From Lithobates sylvaticus (Eukaryota; Chordata; Amphibia; Anura; Ranidae), in assembly GCA_028564925.1 (NCBI GenBank), contig CM053030.1, positions 378,445,833-378,509,832 on the forward strand: 64,000 nt of DNA, written 5' to 3'. Both the position numbers and the translations under genes were made by a program. Below the pieces are notes generated by a model that saw nothing but the letters and a program-made list of their open reading frames with translations, searched no databases and was not told the DNA's origin. Numbering within the stretch: position 1 is the stretch's first letter; each line of letters opens with the position of its first letter. Below, piece after piece: positions 1 through 9,068 of this stretch.

Positions 1-17
1 AGGGATTTAGGAGTTAA

Positions 18-281
18 ATTGAGGAATAGGACCTTCAAGGTAGTATTTTCAAAAATACTACTAGTACCTCGAGCCACACCAGAAAGGCAGTGGGAGATTA
101 GGGCAGTAAACCAGCGGCTGAGGAGCTGGTGTAGAAATGAGGGTTTAGGTTCCTGGAGAACTGGGCCGACTTTTCAGTCAGTTACCAGCTCTATAGAAGG
201 GAAGAACTGCACATAAATGAAGAGGGTGCAGATCTGCTGGGAATGAAGATGGCCAAAAAGTTAAAGGGGCTTTCAAATTAG
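18..281 (+). pseudogene. CR1-type ORF1 esterase domain, C-terminal remnant
   Basis: Reads KVVFSKILLVPRATPERQ and then VNQRLRSWCRNEG, the pattern found near the end of the SGNH/GDSL-like esterase of CR1 ORF1. The frame stops at 216. A neighbouring frame continues with LHINEEGADLLGMKMAKKL (about 207-270), equivalent to the block that carries the catalytic histidine and the helix after it. At least one frameshift therefore separates the two parts. In the family this ORF1 protein accompanies the RNA. This copy is a relic. Confidence 0.6.
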
Positions 282-439
282 GCGTGGAGATAGCCAGTGT
301 GGAATGTATTTCAGTGGGTAGTATTGGAGGCATTCGTGATTAGTAGGTTGACTAAAACACCTAAACCCATGGTAAGTATAGAAACAAGTCATATTTGCAA
401 TCTCAGAACACCCAATAAGGAGATAGTATGCGTCCAGAC

Positions 440-734
440 AAAACTACGAGGCATGTTCACTAATGCCAGGAGTCTGGCGGACAAGATGGGAGAACTAGAA
501 CTGCTACTGTATGAGGAGGAATTCGATTTTGGGGGAATTTCAGAGACCTGGTTCAATAGCTCTCATGGTTGGCTGGCAACCATTTAAAAGTAATCCCTAT
601 ATCGTAGGGACAGGGAAGGTTAAAAAAGAGGGGGAGGGGTATGCCTGTATATGAAAAATGATATACAGGTGAATGTTAGGAATGACATCACTTATGGAGC
701 AAGGGAAGAGGTGGAATCATTATGGGTAGAGTTA
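440..734 (+). pseudogene. LINE ORF2 APE endonuclease, N-terminal part
   Basis: MFTNARSLADKMGELELLL followed by FDFGGISETWF is the start of an APE-like endonuclease; the N-A-R-S-L block and the E-T-W block hold metal-binding residues in this family. After a frame change it continues as a stretch ending near VESLWVEL, cut by the element at 735. In the family the enzyme nicks target DNA to prime reverse transcription. Only the endonuclease is left, so this is a dead fragment. Confidence 0.8.
732..734. repeat. TTA target site duplication, left
   Basis: TTA directly before the left terminus. It matches TTA at 3303-3305 after the right terminus. A 3 bp TWA duplication is the hallmark of PIF/Harbinger insertion. 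Confidence 0.85.
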
Positions 735-1463
735 TGCCGCGTACACACGTGCGGACTTTTGCCGGCGGACCTAGTCCAGCGGACAATCCCGCGGGACTTT
801 CCAGCTGGGTCCGCTGGACTTTCCGAGCGTGTGGACTTGCCCACACACGCACGGACTTCTCCAGCGGATAATCCGCCGGCCAAAAGTCCGCGGGACTTTT
901 GAAAATGAACGGACTTGCCCACACACGGAGCAGTCCGTTCATTTCGAACGTAACTTCAGGTTACGTAGCTAGCGTAGGCAGTAAATGCCGCCGCGCTAGC
1001 TCCGCAAGCTGGCATGGATTTAAAGGGAATCCCCACGCCGAAAAAACGGCGTGGGGGTTCCCCCAAATCCATGTCAGACCCTCATCCGAGCACGCAGCCT
1101 GGCAGGCCAGGAAAGGGGTGGGGACGAACGAGCCCCCCCCCCCTCCTGAGCCGTACCAGGCCGCGTGCCCTCAACATGGGGGGTGCCCTGGGGAAAGGGG
1201 GGCCGTGCGGCCCCCCCCCACCCCCAAAGCACCTTGTCCCCATGTTGATGAGGACAAGGGCCTCTTCCCGACAACCCTGGCCGTTGGTTGTCGGGGTCTG
1301 CGGGCGGGGGCTTATCGGAATCTGGGAGCCCCCTTTAATAAGGGGGCCCCCAGATCCCGGCCCCCCACCCTATGTGAATGAGTATGGGGTACGATGTACC
1401 CCTACCCATTCACCTAAGGTGTAAAATGTAAAGTACAAAACACACACACTTTTGAAAAAATAT

Positions 1464-1469
1464 TTTATT
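1464..1469 (-). terminator. Polyadenylation signal, left arm
   Basis: AATAAA on the minus strand, mirror image of 2527-2532. A GT-rich stretch follows it, as a downstream element would. Confidence 0.45.
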
Positions 1470-1572
1470 GCACTGCTCCGGGGGTCTTCTTCCGTCTTGG
1501 GGGTCTTCTCGCCGGACTCCCCCGCTCTCTTCTGCTCTTTTACCTAGCTCTTTCACGAGGGGGGGAGTCCGG

Positions 1573-1671
1573 CTACCTTCTTCGTCGTCGCCGCCGCCGT
1601 CTGGGGGTCTCGATCCGCCTTCGGGGGTCTTCTTCCGTCTTGGGGGTCTTCTCGCCGGACTCCCCCGCCAT
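1573..1671 (-). CDS. Possible 32-residue Arg-tailed peptide, left arm
   Basis: Mirror copy of 2325-2423 with the same start, length and stop. The difference I can see is a synonymous arginine codon in the terminal run. Palindrome arms can be kept alike by gene conversion, so conservation alone does not prove coding. Confidence 0.2.
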   Translation of the reverse strand: MAGESGEKTPKTEEDPRRRIETPRRRRRRRRR

Positions 1672-1918
1672 TTACCAAGCTCTTTTACCGAGCGGGGGAA
1701 GTCCGGCTACCTTCTTCGTCGTCGCCGCCGTCGTCTGGGGGTCTCGATCCGCCTTCGGGGGTCTTCCGGGGGTCTCTTCTGTTCTTGCGGCGGTCGTCGT
1801 CTTCCGCGCCGCCGGCGCCTTGTCCTTCTTCTTGTTCTTGTTCTTGTTCTTCTTCTTCTTCCGATGTTGACCCGACGCTCTCTCTGCCCGGAATGCCTGT
1901 GCCGCTCTGCGCTCGGAC

Positions 1919-1925
1919 TTATATA
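1919..1925 (-). promoter_or_regulatory. TATA box, left arm (outward)
   Basis: TATATAA on the minus strand, 75-80 bp from the centre of the palindrome and pointing outward. It mirrors the TATA box at 2074-2080. Confidence 0.5.
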
Positions 1926-2073
1926 GGGGAATGGGGACAGGGTCACATGCACATGTCACATGGTGACCCCGCCCCCTTGTGTTGTCACAGTCCCAGCATC
2001 CTCCGGGACTGTGACAACACAAGGGGGCGGGGTCACCATGTGACATGTGCATGTGACCCTGTCCCCATTCCCC

Positions 2074-2080
2074 TATATAA
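2074..2080 (+). promoter_or_regulatory. TATA box, right arm (outward)
   Basis: TATATAA preceded by a GC-rich stretch with GGGGGCGGGG (an SP1-like box, about 2024-2033). An AATAAA lies about 450 bp downstream at 2527. With its mirror image this gives two divergent promoter-like units from the palindrome centre. Transcription is inferred, not shown. Confidence 0.5.
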
Positions 2081-2324
2081 GTCTCAGCGCAGAGCGGCAC
2101 AGGCATTCCGGGCAGAGAGAGCGACGTGTCAACATCGGAAGAAGAAGAACAAGAACAAGAACAAGAAGAAGGACAAGGCGCCGGCGGCGCGGAAGACGAC
2201 GACCGCCGCAAGAACAGAAGAGACCCCCGGAAGACCCCCGAAGGCGGATCGAGACCCCCAGACGACGGCGGCGACGACGAAGAAGGTAGCCGGACTTCCC
2301 CCGCTCGGTAAAAGAGCTTGGTAA

Positions 2325-2423
2325 ATGGCGGGGGAGTCCGGCGAGAAGACCCCCAAGACGGAAGAAGACCCCCGAAGGCGGATCGAGACCCCCAGACGAC
2401 GGCGGCGACGACGAAGAAGGTAG
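2325..2423 (+). CDS. Possible 32-residue Arg-tailed peptide, right arm
   Basis: This is the first ATG after the TATA box at 2074, in a good context (GTAAATGG). It opens a 32-codon frame that begins MAGESGEKTPKTEEDP and ends in nine arginines, then TAG, before the AATAAA at 2527. I recognise no family. The acidic-then-basic composition may simply follow from purine-rich repeats. It is reported because the same frame survives in the other arm. Expression is unknown. Confidence 0.2.
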   Translation: MAGESGEKTPKTEEDPRRRIETPRRRRRRRRR

Positions 2424-2526
2424 CCGGACTCCCCCCCTCGTGAAAGAGCTAGGTAAAAGAGCAGAAGAGAGCGGGGGAGTCCGGCGAGAAGACCCCCAAG
2501 ACGGAAGAAGACCCCCGGAGCAGTGC

Positions 2527-2532
2527 AATAAA
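2527..2532 (+). terminator. Polyadenylation signal, right arm
   Basis: AATAAA followed by a T run and GTGTGTGTG within 30 bp, the usual layout of a poly(A) site with a GU-rich downstream element. Confidence 0.5.
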
Positions 2533-3302
2533 ATATTTTTTCAAAAGTGTGTGTGTTTTTGTACTTTACATTTTACACCTTAGGTGAATGGGTAGGGGTA
2601 CATCGTACCCCATACTCATTCACATAGGGTGGGGGGCCGGGATCTGGGGGCCCCCTTATTAAAGGGGGCTCCCAGATTCCGATAAGCCCCCGCCCGCAGA
2701 CCCCGACAACCAACGGCCAGGGTTGTCGGGAAGAGGCCCTTGTCCTCATCAACATGGGGACAAGGTGCTTTGGGGTGGGGGGGGCCGCACGGCCCCCCTT
2801 TCCCCAGGGCACCCCCCATGTTGAGGGCACGCGGCCTGGTACGGCTCAGGAGGGGGGGGGGGCGCTCGTTCGTCCCCACCCCTTTCCTGGCCTGCCAGGC
2901 TGCGTGCTCGGATGAGGGTCTGACATGGATTTGGGGGGAACCCCCACGCCGTTTTTTCGGCGTGGGGAGTCCCTTTAAATCCATGCCAGGTCACGGAGCT
3001 AGCGCGGCGGCAGTAACTGCCTACGCTAGCTACGTAACCTGAAGTCACGTACTAAATGAACGGACTTGCCGATGAGCGGCAAGTCCCTTCATTTCAAAAG
3101 TCCCGCGGACTTGCCCACTAACGGCGGGATTGTCCGCTGGACTTCCAAGTCCAGCGGATAATTTGAAAACAAAACTTCAAACTTTAGTCCGCCGTACTTT
3201 GGCGCCAAAAAGTCTGCCGGCGCCCACACACGAGGGGATTATCCGCTGGACTTCAGTCCAGAGGATAATCCCGCGGGATTGTCCCTTCGTGTGTACGCCG
3301 CA

Positions 3303-3305
3303 TTA
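3303..3305. repeat. TTA target site duplication, right
   Basis: Partner of 732-734. Confidence 0.85.
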
Positions 3306-3497
3306 CAAAGGGAGGAAACCAAGGAAAAAGTAATATTGGGAGTCTGCTATAGGCCCCCTAACATGAGGCAGGAGGGGGGACGGACCTACTATCACAGTTT
3401 GGAATGGCGGCAAGGATGGGAAGTGTCTTTACAATGGGGGATTTTAATTATCCAGACATAGACTGGTCGGAAGGAACCACGCATTCATCTAAAGCCT
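3306..3497 (+). pseudogene. LINE ORF2 endonuclease, continuation
   Basis: After the palindrome the CR1-type endonuclease resumes with EKVILGVCYRPPN (the conserved G-V-x-Y-R-P-P block) and, in a shifted frame, GDFNYPDIDW, the conserved G-D-F-N block that holds catalytic residues. The fragment is cut again near 3497 by a Harbinger-like end. No reverse transcriptase follows. Confidence 0.8.
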
Positions 3498-3640
3498 TGT
3501 ACACACGATCGGACTTTCTGATGGGAAATGTTCGATGACAGGCTATTGGCAGAAAATCTGACCGTGTGTATGCTCCATCAGACAATTGTTGTCGGATTTT
3601 CCGTGGACAAATGTTGGCTAGCAGGTTTTTAAATATTATT
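3498..3640 (+). mobile_element. Harbinger MITE, left-end fragment
   Basis: CCTTGTACACACGATCGGAC followed by TTTCTGATGGGAAATGTT matches the left half of the complete MITE at 53886-54269. An inverted piece with ACCGTGTGTATG lies at about 3561-3572. No matching right terminus with TTA was found, so it is truncated or rearranged. Confidence 0.6.
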
Positions 3641-4284
3641 ATATTATTATGTTTTTTTTATTTTTTTGGTCAAGTTACCACAACACCATTATCCCATAGT
3701 TTTTTTATATCAAAGATACAACTGGTGGGGAGGTCCATCCATATGGAGACATATCATTGGTGGGAGTGATAAGAGGGGGGAAGGGCAACCAAGTGTGCCC
3801 ACCCCCGGCCAACCGGCACCACCTCAGATAGCAGGGGCACATGGCCGTGGCGAGCAGCGTGAAGGATGCCAATGACACGAGGCGCTCTATCACCACCCGC
3901 CAAAGGCGGAGACCACGCCCCCCATCAGGGTGATGTAGACCCACATCACCTGCCCCCAGAGCAGATGGTGCCATGGCGACCAGAGGGACTGGCCAAGATG
4001 GCAACCAATGGAAAAGGCCGGCGTGATGATTCCCCTGACGTCCATCCAGCATTTGTGTGCTGGATGGATGTCAGGGGAAGGTGGATGGCCCAGCTTCATC
4101 TAGAGGACATAATACAGAAGATAAGCACATCCAAACATTGCAGAGAAGGAGAGTTGACCAGAAGCATTAAGGATAATGTAAAAAAGGGGGAAACATTGCA
4201 GTGTTAATCAAAACCAGTAACAAAAACAATAGATTACAAGCATGACAAGAGGAGATGATAATATATGAGGGATATAGAATGCAA
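3641..4284. other. Unassigned stretch with a 21 bp hairpin
   Basis: No gene recognised. It has a T-rich start and then GC-richer sequence with open frames on both strands that resemble no family I know. An inverted repeat at 4031-4051 and 4058-4078 (TCCCCTGACGTCCATCCAGC and its near-complement, one G/T mismatch) surrounds a 6 bp loop and may be the core of a small DNA element. Confidence 0.4.
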
Positions 4285-4828
4285 TAAATGTTAGACATGT
4301 GCGATTAGTGTCACACGAAATTTAAATTTGTACGAATTTCTGGAAATTCGAACATTCGTACGAATCCGAAGTACTAATTTTTATGCATACGAATTCCGTA
4401 TGAAATACAAAATTTAACCTAAAAGTTAAAAACCCAGGAAGTCAGCACAGCACAGGGATGGTGGGAACCCCTCATAATGATAAATTCATCATAATTCGTA
4501 ATTGTTACAAAAAGTTAACAAACCTAAAATTGAAAACTCTAGGAAGTCAGAACAGGGATGGTGGGAACCCTATGGGAATTTCTATGCTTACAAATTTTAT
4601 ACGAAATTTTGGAATTTCGGATCCAAATTAACAGAATTGTGACTGGTGTTTTGTTCACCAATCAGAGGAAGTCAGCACAGCACAGGGATGGTGGGAACCC
4701 CTCATAATGGGCACAGCGGGTGTACAGACCTGGAAACTCAGCACAGGGATGGTGGGAACCCTATGGGAATTTCTATGCTTATGAATTTCATACGAAATAC
4801 TAAATTTAATTAACGAAATTCAACGGCA
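4285..4828. repeat. AT-rich repeat with four copies of a short module
   Basis: The module CAGGGATGGTGGGAACCC occurs four times (near 4453, 4553, 4685 and 4743), alternating two kinds of tail: one with CCTCATAATG and one with TATGGGAATTTCTATGCTT. The pattern suggests an old tandem duplication of a unit of roughly 200-230 bp. Between modules are ACGAA/TTCGT-rich stretches. No coding content. Confidence 0.6.
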
Positions 4829-5243
4829 CGATGCCACACATATGGTGGGAATGCCCCAGAATACGCCCCTTTCTGGAAAAAAAAATTAAATTTAATCGAT
4901 AAGCTTGTGGGAAGCCAGATCCCCAGAGCCCCTCAAGTCGCCCTTCTTAACGTGCACATCCCAAAGATTCCCAAGGCCTCGCGCAGGCTGATCCATTTCA
5001 TTTTCCTGGGAGCTAAACTTACTGTGGCGAAAGCCTGGAAAAAACCTACAATCTCATTCCCAGCGGTGAAAATAAAAATCTCCTGGATAATGTCGCAGGA
5101 GAAATTATCTAACATACTCTCAGACACGGTAGGAAAATTTGAAGCGACCTGGGAACCATGGGCCATTTACGTAGGTTCGCCTCTGACCACTAACTCATTA
5201 CCTGCCAGACGTCCTCCAACTCCTGTTACTGATGCTCCTTCTT
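4829..5243 (+). pseudogene. L1/Tx1 LINE ORF2, C-terminal end
   Basis: Opens with MPHIWWECPRIRPF, the H-x4-C half of the C-terminal zinc knuckle of L1/Tx1 ORF2. It continues in a later frame as PQVALLNVHIPKIPK...RLIHFIFLGAKLTVAKAWKK and ends near FEATWEPWAIYVG, typical of the last residues of this clade. The A-run near 4880 coincides with the frame change. The copy is 5'-truncated. Frogs carry many such 3' ends, since reverse transcription often stops early. Confidence 0.8.
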
Positions 5244-5640
5244 AACCCCCTCCTTTTCTCTTCTACACTTCCTAATCCCTCTTCCCTCCTTTTCTCGCTC
5301 TCTTCCTCTTCTATTCCTTCCCTCCTTACTATTATGCTTATTTTTTAAGCTTATCTGGAAAGTGATAATTGACTATACACTGATGCCTAGTCACGGATTC
5401 CTATCTTAGGGAAAAAGACACATGGTAATTTCCGTCCCTCTCCTTACATTCACTCCTAGGGGTCGGTGGTTAAGTTCCTCTTCTTGGGCACAGCTAGCTC
5501 CCATTTGGGGTGTCCAGGGAGGAGGTACACCTCCGACCATTAACAGGAATACCAACCCTTCACTCTAACACTACCATGTATGTTAGAAATGAAGGCATGG
5601 AATTCTCACTATAGGAGGTACCTCATCCCAAATTCAAATG
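5244..5640 (+). mobile_element. Probable LINE 3' UTR, pyrimidine-rich
   Basis: Directly after the ORF2 end comes about 90 bp of almost pure C/T, followed by non-coding sequence. I place it in the 3' UTR of the preceding L1/Tx1 by position only. The end is not defined, since no clear poly(A) tail is visible. Confidence 0.35.
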
Positions 5641-5861
5641 GTAGAAAGGTGAATGAGGAGAGGAAAGGGGATCGGTACCAAATAACGAAGGAGCACTCTG
5701 GGTTTTCAATAAAACTAAAAGAATTTATTTGACAAAGACATTATTATACATATACAGAATAGATAAAAGAATATACCGGCCAGAGTGAAGTAAATAAGAC
5801 AATTTCACAAATAGCAGGTAAAAACATGTACAGCCTATAAAACTTCAAGGTAAAATGTTAA

Positions 5862-6862
5862 CCACTTCAGCCCCGGACCAATTGGCAGCCAAAGGACCAG
5901 GCCCCTTTTTGCGATTCGGCACTGCGTCCCTTTAACTGACAATTGCGCGGTCGTGCAACGTGGCTCCAAAACAAAATTGGCGTCCTTTTTTTCCCACAAA
6001 TAGAGCTTTCTTTTGGTGGTATTTGATCGCCCCTGCGGTTTTTATTTTTTGCGCTATAAACAAAAATAGAGGGACAATTTTGAAAACAATGCAATATTTT
6101 TTGCTTTTTGCTATAATAAATATCCCCAAAAAATATATAAAAAAACATTTTTTTTCCTCAGTTTAGGCCGATACGTATTCTTCTACATATTTTTGGTAAA
6201 AAAAATCGCAATTAGCGATTATTGATTGGTTTGCGCAAAAGTTATAGCGTTTACAAAATAGGGGATAGTTTTATAGCATTTATATTAATATTTTTTTTTT
6301 TACTAGTAATGACGGCGATCAGCGATTTTTATTGTGACTGCGACATTATGGCGGACACATCGGACATTTTTGACACATTTTTGGGACATTTGTCATTTAT
6401 ACAGCAATCAGTGCTATTTAAATAGCACTGATTCCTATGTAAATGACAGTTGTAGTGAAAGAGTTAACCACTAGGGGGCGGGGAGGAGTCAGTGTGACGT
6501 GTTGTGTTTTTTTTTACAGTAGGGGGCGTGGCTGTACGTCTGACGTCATTGATCGGCGTTCCCAATGACAGGGAACAGCCGATCACTGACAGTCAGTGTA
6601 GGAAGCGCGGGTAGAGGTTTGTTTACACAAACCTCTCCCCGTTCTTCAGCTCCGTAACCCGATCGCGGGACACCAGCGGCGATCGGGTCCGCTGGTCCCG
6701 CGGCCGGGGTCACGGAGCTCCCGACCGGGTCGCGAGCGCGCCGGCGGCGCCGCGCGCGCGCGACCCACATGCAGGCACATGCACGATCACATACGGGTAC
6801 GTGATTTTGCCTGCCCGTGCCATTTTGCCGCAGTATATCTGCGTTAGGCGGTCGGGAAGCGG
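5862..6862. mobile_element. TTAA-flanked MITE, full length (piggyBac-like)
   Basis: Flanked by TTAA at 5858-5861 and 6863-6866. The ends are CCACTTCAGCCC and, reverse-complemented, CCGCTTCCCGACC, so a short inverted terminus starting CC(A/G)CTTC. A TTAA duplication with CC-starting termini is the piggyBac signature. No transposase is present. Inside is a stretch with GACAATTGCGCGGTCGTGCA shared with the copies at 13.8, 46.1, 60.5 and 62.5 kb. The GC-rich right third holds a strong hairpin around 6650-6770. Confidence 0.75.
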
Positions 6863-6924
6863 TTAAAGGCCTATACAGAAGTTTAGGTCAGAGGTACAGA
6901 TATAATTTTTAGATGGTAATATAA

Positions 6925-6964
6925 TCGACCGACATGTTTCGCCAAACAATGGCTTCTTCGGGGT
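6925..6964 (-). ncRNA. Hammerhead-like motif in PLE pLTR
   Basis: On the minus strand: CGAAGAA, then a GCC/GGC stem with a 7-nt loop, then GAAAC and ATGTCGG. This fits the hammerhead core layout (CUGANGA, stem II, GAAA, short stem III) known for PLE pLTRs, with one core mismatch. Activity is not implied. Confidence 0.5.
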
Positions 6965-7470
6965 CGGGGAGGGTGATCTGTACCGTAAGTGGGGTTCACT
7001 TCTATAAAGCAAACAAAACAATTAACAATACATAGCTAATAAAACATATATGTGTAGACTGAACTCTGTTCCCAAGATTCCCATTTATCAAATTGGCTCC
7101 ACTCAATCCCCAAAGAAGACCTAATACCATGTGATACATACCATCCAACGAGCAAATTAACCCAAAAACAGTACCACATGGGTGGTCAGAAAAGCTCAAG
7201 AGACCTCTAAAATTAGGCTGTAGGGGGTATATATAGAACCTGGTGGGAAGAAAAAAATAACTGTTGTATTATTTAAATTGGTATCTAATAATAAGATACC
7301 AAAAATGGCTAACATAGCCTTCAAAAAACGCTTACCCAGCAGGTAACTACCATGTCTGTCTAAAATGATTTTACATTTTATATCTCTGACGTGTTACACT
7401 CATTTAATATTGTTGCGCTGCCTGTAACCTTTCTATGTTTTGACTGAATCTATATTCTGAATGTCACTTT

Positions 7471-7520
7471 CAAATGTATTATTTTTGTGATACAAAATAA
7501 AATACTTTGAAATAAAAAAT
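7471..7520. other. A-rich junction
   Basis: AAATAAAA-type repeats between the PLE relic and the hAT relic. No gene. Confidence 0.3.
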
Positions 7521-7934
7521 AAAAAATAATAATCTTGACCAAGAGGACGAGGTCCATATGGAGTAGGAGGTTGAGGTGGCGGTGGATGTGGCGGTGTAGA
7601 TGGAAGCGGCGGTGGAGGAGGACGAGGTAGCCAACACTGGTTTTTGTTTTTAATTTTTTTTTTTTTTTAAATTAGGGTACACCCCAAAAGAGTGAGAAAG
7701 ATCAAAAATACAACAATGGCTGGGTAAGGCCGGTGATGTGTCGAATTCTGTCCCCCGTTGGATAGTGTCCGCCCTTTACTGCGCTTGCGCAGTACGGAGG
7801 ACAAGGGGATTCCGAAAATCTACGAAGACGAATGGCGCCTGCGCCGTGAGTCCAGGTTCAAGCCCCACCATCCAAGTGGACATACGGTAGCACATAGTAA
7901 CAGTAGCACAGAAGTTGAAGGGGCAGACCCGTAA

Positions 7935-8578
7935 TTTAGTACATGTAGGCGTGTGCACACATACTGCTCCACCATGTTGGTGAAATGCTGCCTCCTGCTA
8001 AGACGTTCCATCTCAGCTGGTGGTGCTGGTTGTTGTGGCGTGCTGACAAAGCTTTTCCACACTTCGGCCATGCTAACCCTGCCTTCTGAGGTGCAGGCAG
8101 TGCCCCGGCTGCATTGGCGACCTCTTCCTCCGCCTCTGCCTTCGCCTTGTGCTTCCACCGTGCCCCCGCTGTCAGGTGGGAATGCCACCAGCATCGCGTC
8201 TACCAGCGTGCACTTGTACTCGCGCATCTTACGATCACGCTCCAGTGAGGGAATTAAGGACGTTACGTTGTTCTTGTAACGGGGATCCAGCAGCGTAGCC
8301 ACCCAGTAATCAGCACCAGTTAGAATGTGGGCAACTCGGCGGTCATTGCGGAGACACTGCAGCATGTAATCGCTCATGTGTGTCAGGCTGCCCAGAGGCA
8401 ACGAAAAGCTGTCTTCTGTGGGAGGTGTATCGTCTGTGTCCTCTGTATCCTCCCAGCCACGCACCAGTGATGGCCATGAGCTGGTCTGGGTGCCACCCTG
8501 CTGTGAACATGGTTCCTCCTCCTCCATCTCCTCATCCTCCCCTTCGTCATCCTCCAGAACTGTGCCCTTGCTGGACAA
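7935..8578 (-). pseudogene. hAT transposase, acidic linker and distal core
   Basis: Acidic stretch DDEGEDEEMEEEE, then SLVRGWEDTEDTD, then the conserved block DYWVATLLDPRYKNNV, matching DHYWLATLLDPRYKGKV in the element at 33.8 kb, and ending at FTNMVEQYVCTRLHVLN. The family's C-terminal dimerisation block does not follow. The fragment shows that the two hATs share domain order but have clearly diverged. Confidence 0.8.
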
Positions 8579-8783
8579 TTGTGTACCTGGCGTTTGTTGG
8601 TGCAGGAACCCACCCTCGTAGCCACTTGTGAATGACTGCCCTGAAAGCCTTGGAAATTATCCCTCTTCCTCCTCCCCCTCCTCCACATCCTCTTCCATCA
8701 TCACCTAAAGCATTTTTTCAAGGAGGCATAGAACTGGGATAGTAATGCTGAGAACGGCGTCATCTGCTGTTCCGCAGAGAGAC

Positions 8784-9000
8784 TCACGCGTGCGTGCTGC
8801 AGGTGGTTGGTGACCCAGGTGGTAGTGTTGCTGGCAGATCCTCTGTTTGCGGGTTGGCAGGTGCCACTGTCACTACAGAGGGGGATAAAGAGGTCGAGAC
8901 TGCAGCAGAAGAGGAAGCAGGAGGAGCCAGAGACCTCTCTTGGTTTTTGAGGTGTCTATTCCACTGCAGCTCGTGCTTTGCACTTAGATGCCTGGTCATG
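8784..9000 (-). pseudogene. hAT transposase, BED finger end
   Basis: Starts MTRHLSAKHE, the histidine half of the BED zinc finger (compare MTRHMSTCHA in the other hAT), followed by a Ser/Ala/Pro-rich linker. After it the sequence jumps to the acidic linker near 8690, so several hundred codons of the catalytic region are missing here. Confidence 0.65.
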
Positions 9001-9068
9001 CAGGTTGTGCTCAGGTTGAGAACTTTTATGCCTCATTTCAGGCTCTGATTGCACAGCGTGCAAACCAC

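Larger units (their letters stand above)
1..734 (+). mobile_element. CR1/L2-type LINE, 5' part (ORF1 end and ORF2 start)
   Basis: A non-LTR retrotransposon fragment that enters from the left edge and breaks at base 735, where a palindromic DNA element is inserted. Its frame resumes at 3306. The order seen is the end of an ORF1-like esterase domain (about 18-281), a spacer, then the start of an APE-type endonuclease (about 440-734). This order is known in CR1-clade LINEs. The copy is old, with frame changes in ORF1. The clade (CR1 or L2) is inferred from short motifs only. Confidence 0.75.
947..1994. repeat. Left arm of giant inverted repeat
   Basis: Mirrors 2005-3049 almost base for base. 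It includes the hairpin CCCCACGCCG/CGGCGTGGGG near 1030-1055, a C/G-rich block, a block resembling 58200-58340, and purine/pyrimidine-skewed triplet runs near the centre. The open frames across it are mirror images of those in the right arm and are not protein-coding evidence. Confidence 0.9.
2005..3049. repeat. Right arm of giant inverted repeat
   Basis: Inverted copy of 947-1994. The central stem begins CACAGTCCC/GGGACTGTG around the loop at 1995-2004. The few arm differences include small indels such as the length of the GAAGAA run near 2140. Confidence 0.9.
735..3302. mobile_element. Harbinger-type foldback element, 2.57 kb palindrome
   Basis: Starts TGCCGCGTACACACG; the reverse complement of its right end starts TGCGGCGTACACACG. 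It is flanked by TTA and interrupts a LINE endonuclease frame that resumes at 3306. The outer 210-250 bp of each side have diverged and differ in layout. The inner part (about 947-1994 against 2005-3049) is nearly identical in inverted orientation around a 10 bp loop (1995-2004). No transposase is present, so it would depend on a Harbinger transposase elsewhere. The same terminus occurs at 53886-54269. The inner palindrome may be an older element captured between Harbinger ends. Confidence 0.85.
5641..7470 (-). mobile_element. Penelope-like element pLTR fragment (fossil), inverted
   Basis: Non-coding sequence on both sides of a TTAA MITE (5862-6862). It carries on the minus strand the GCC...GGC-GAAAC-ATGTCGG motif typical of PLE pseudo-LTRs (6925-6964). 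No protein part is present. It is read as a solo pLTR-like relic. Boundaries are approximate. Confidence 0.5.

Noticed and set aside
1672-2324. 179-codon frames rich in Ser/Arg/Lys in both directions
   Set aside because: Mirror images across the palindrome and driven by GAA/TTC triplet runs; they start at non-ATG codons and cross the promoter-like boxes.
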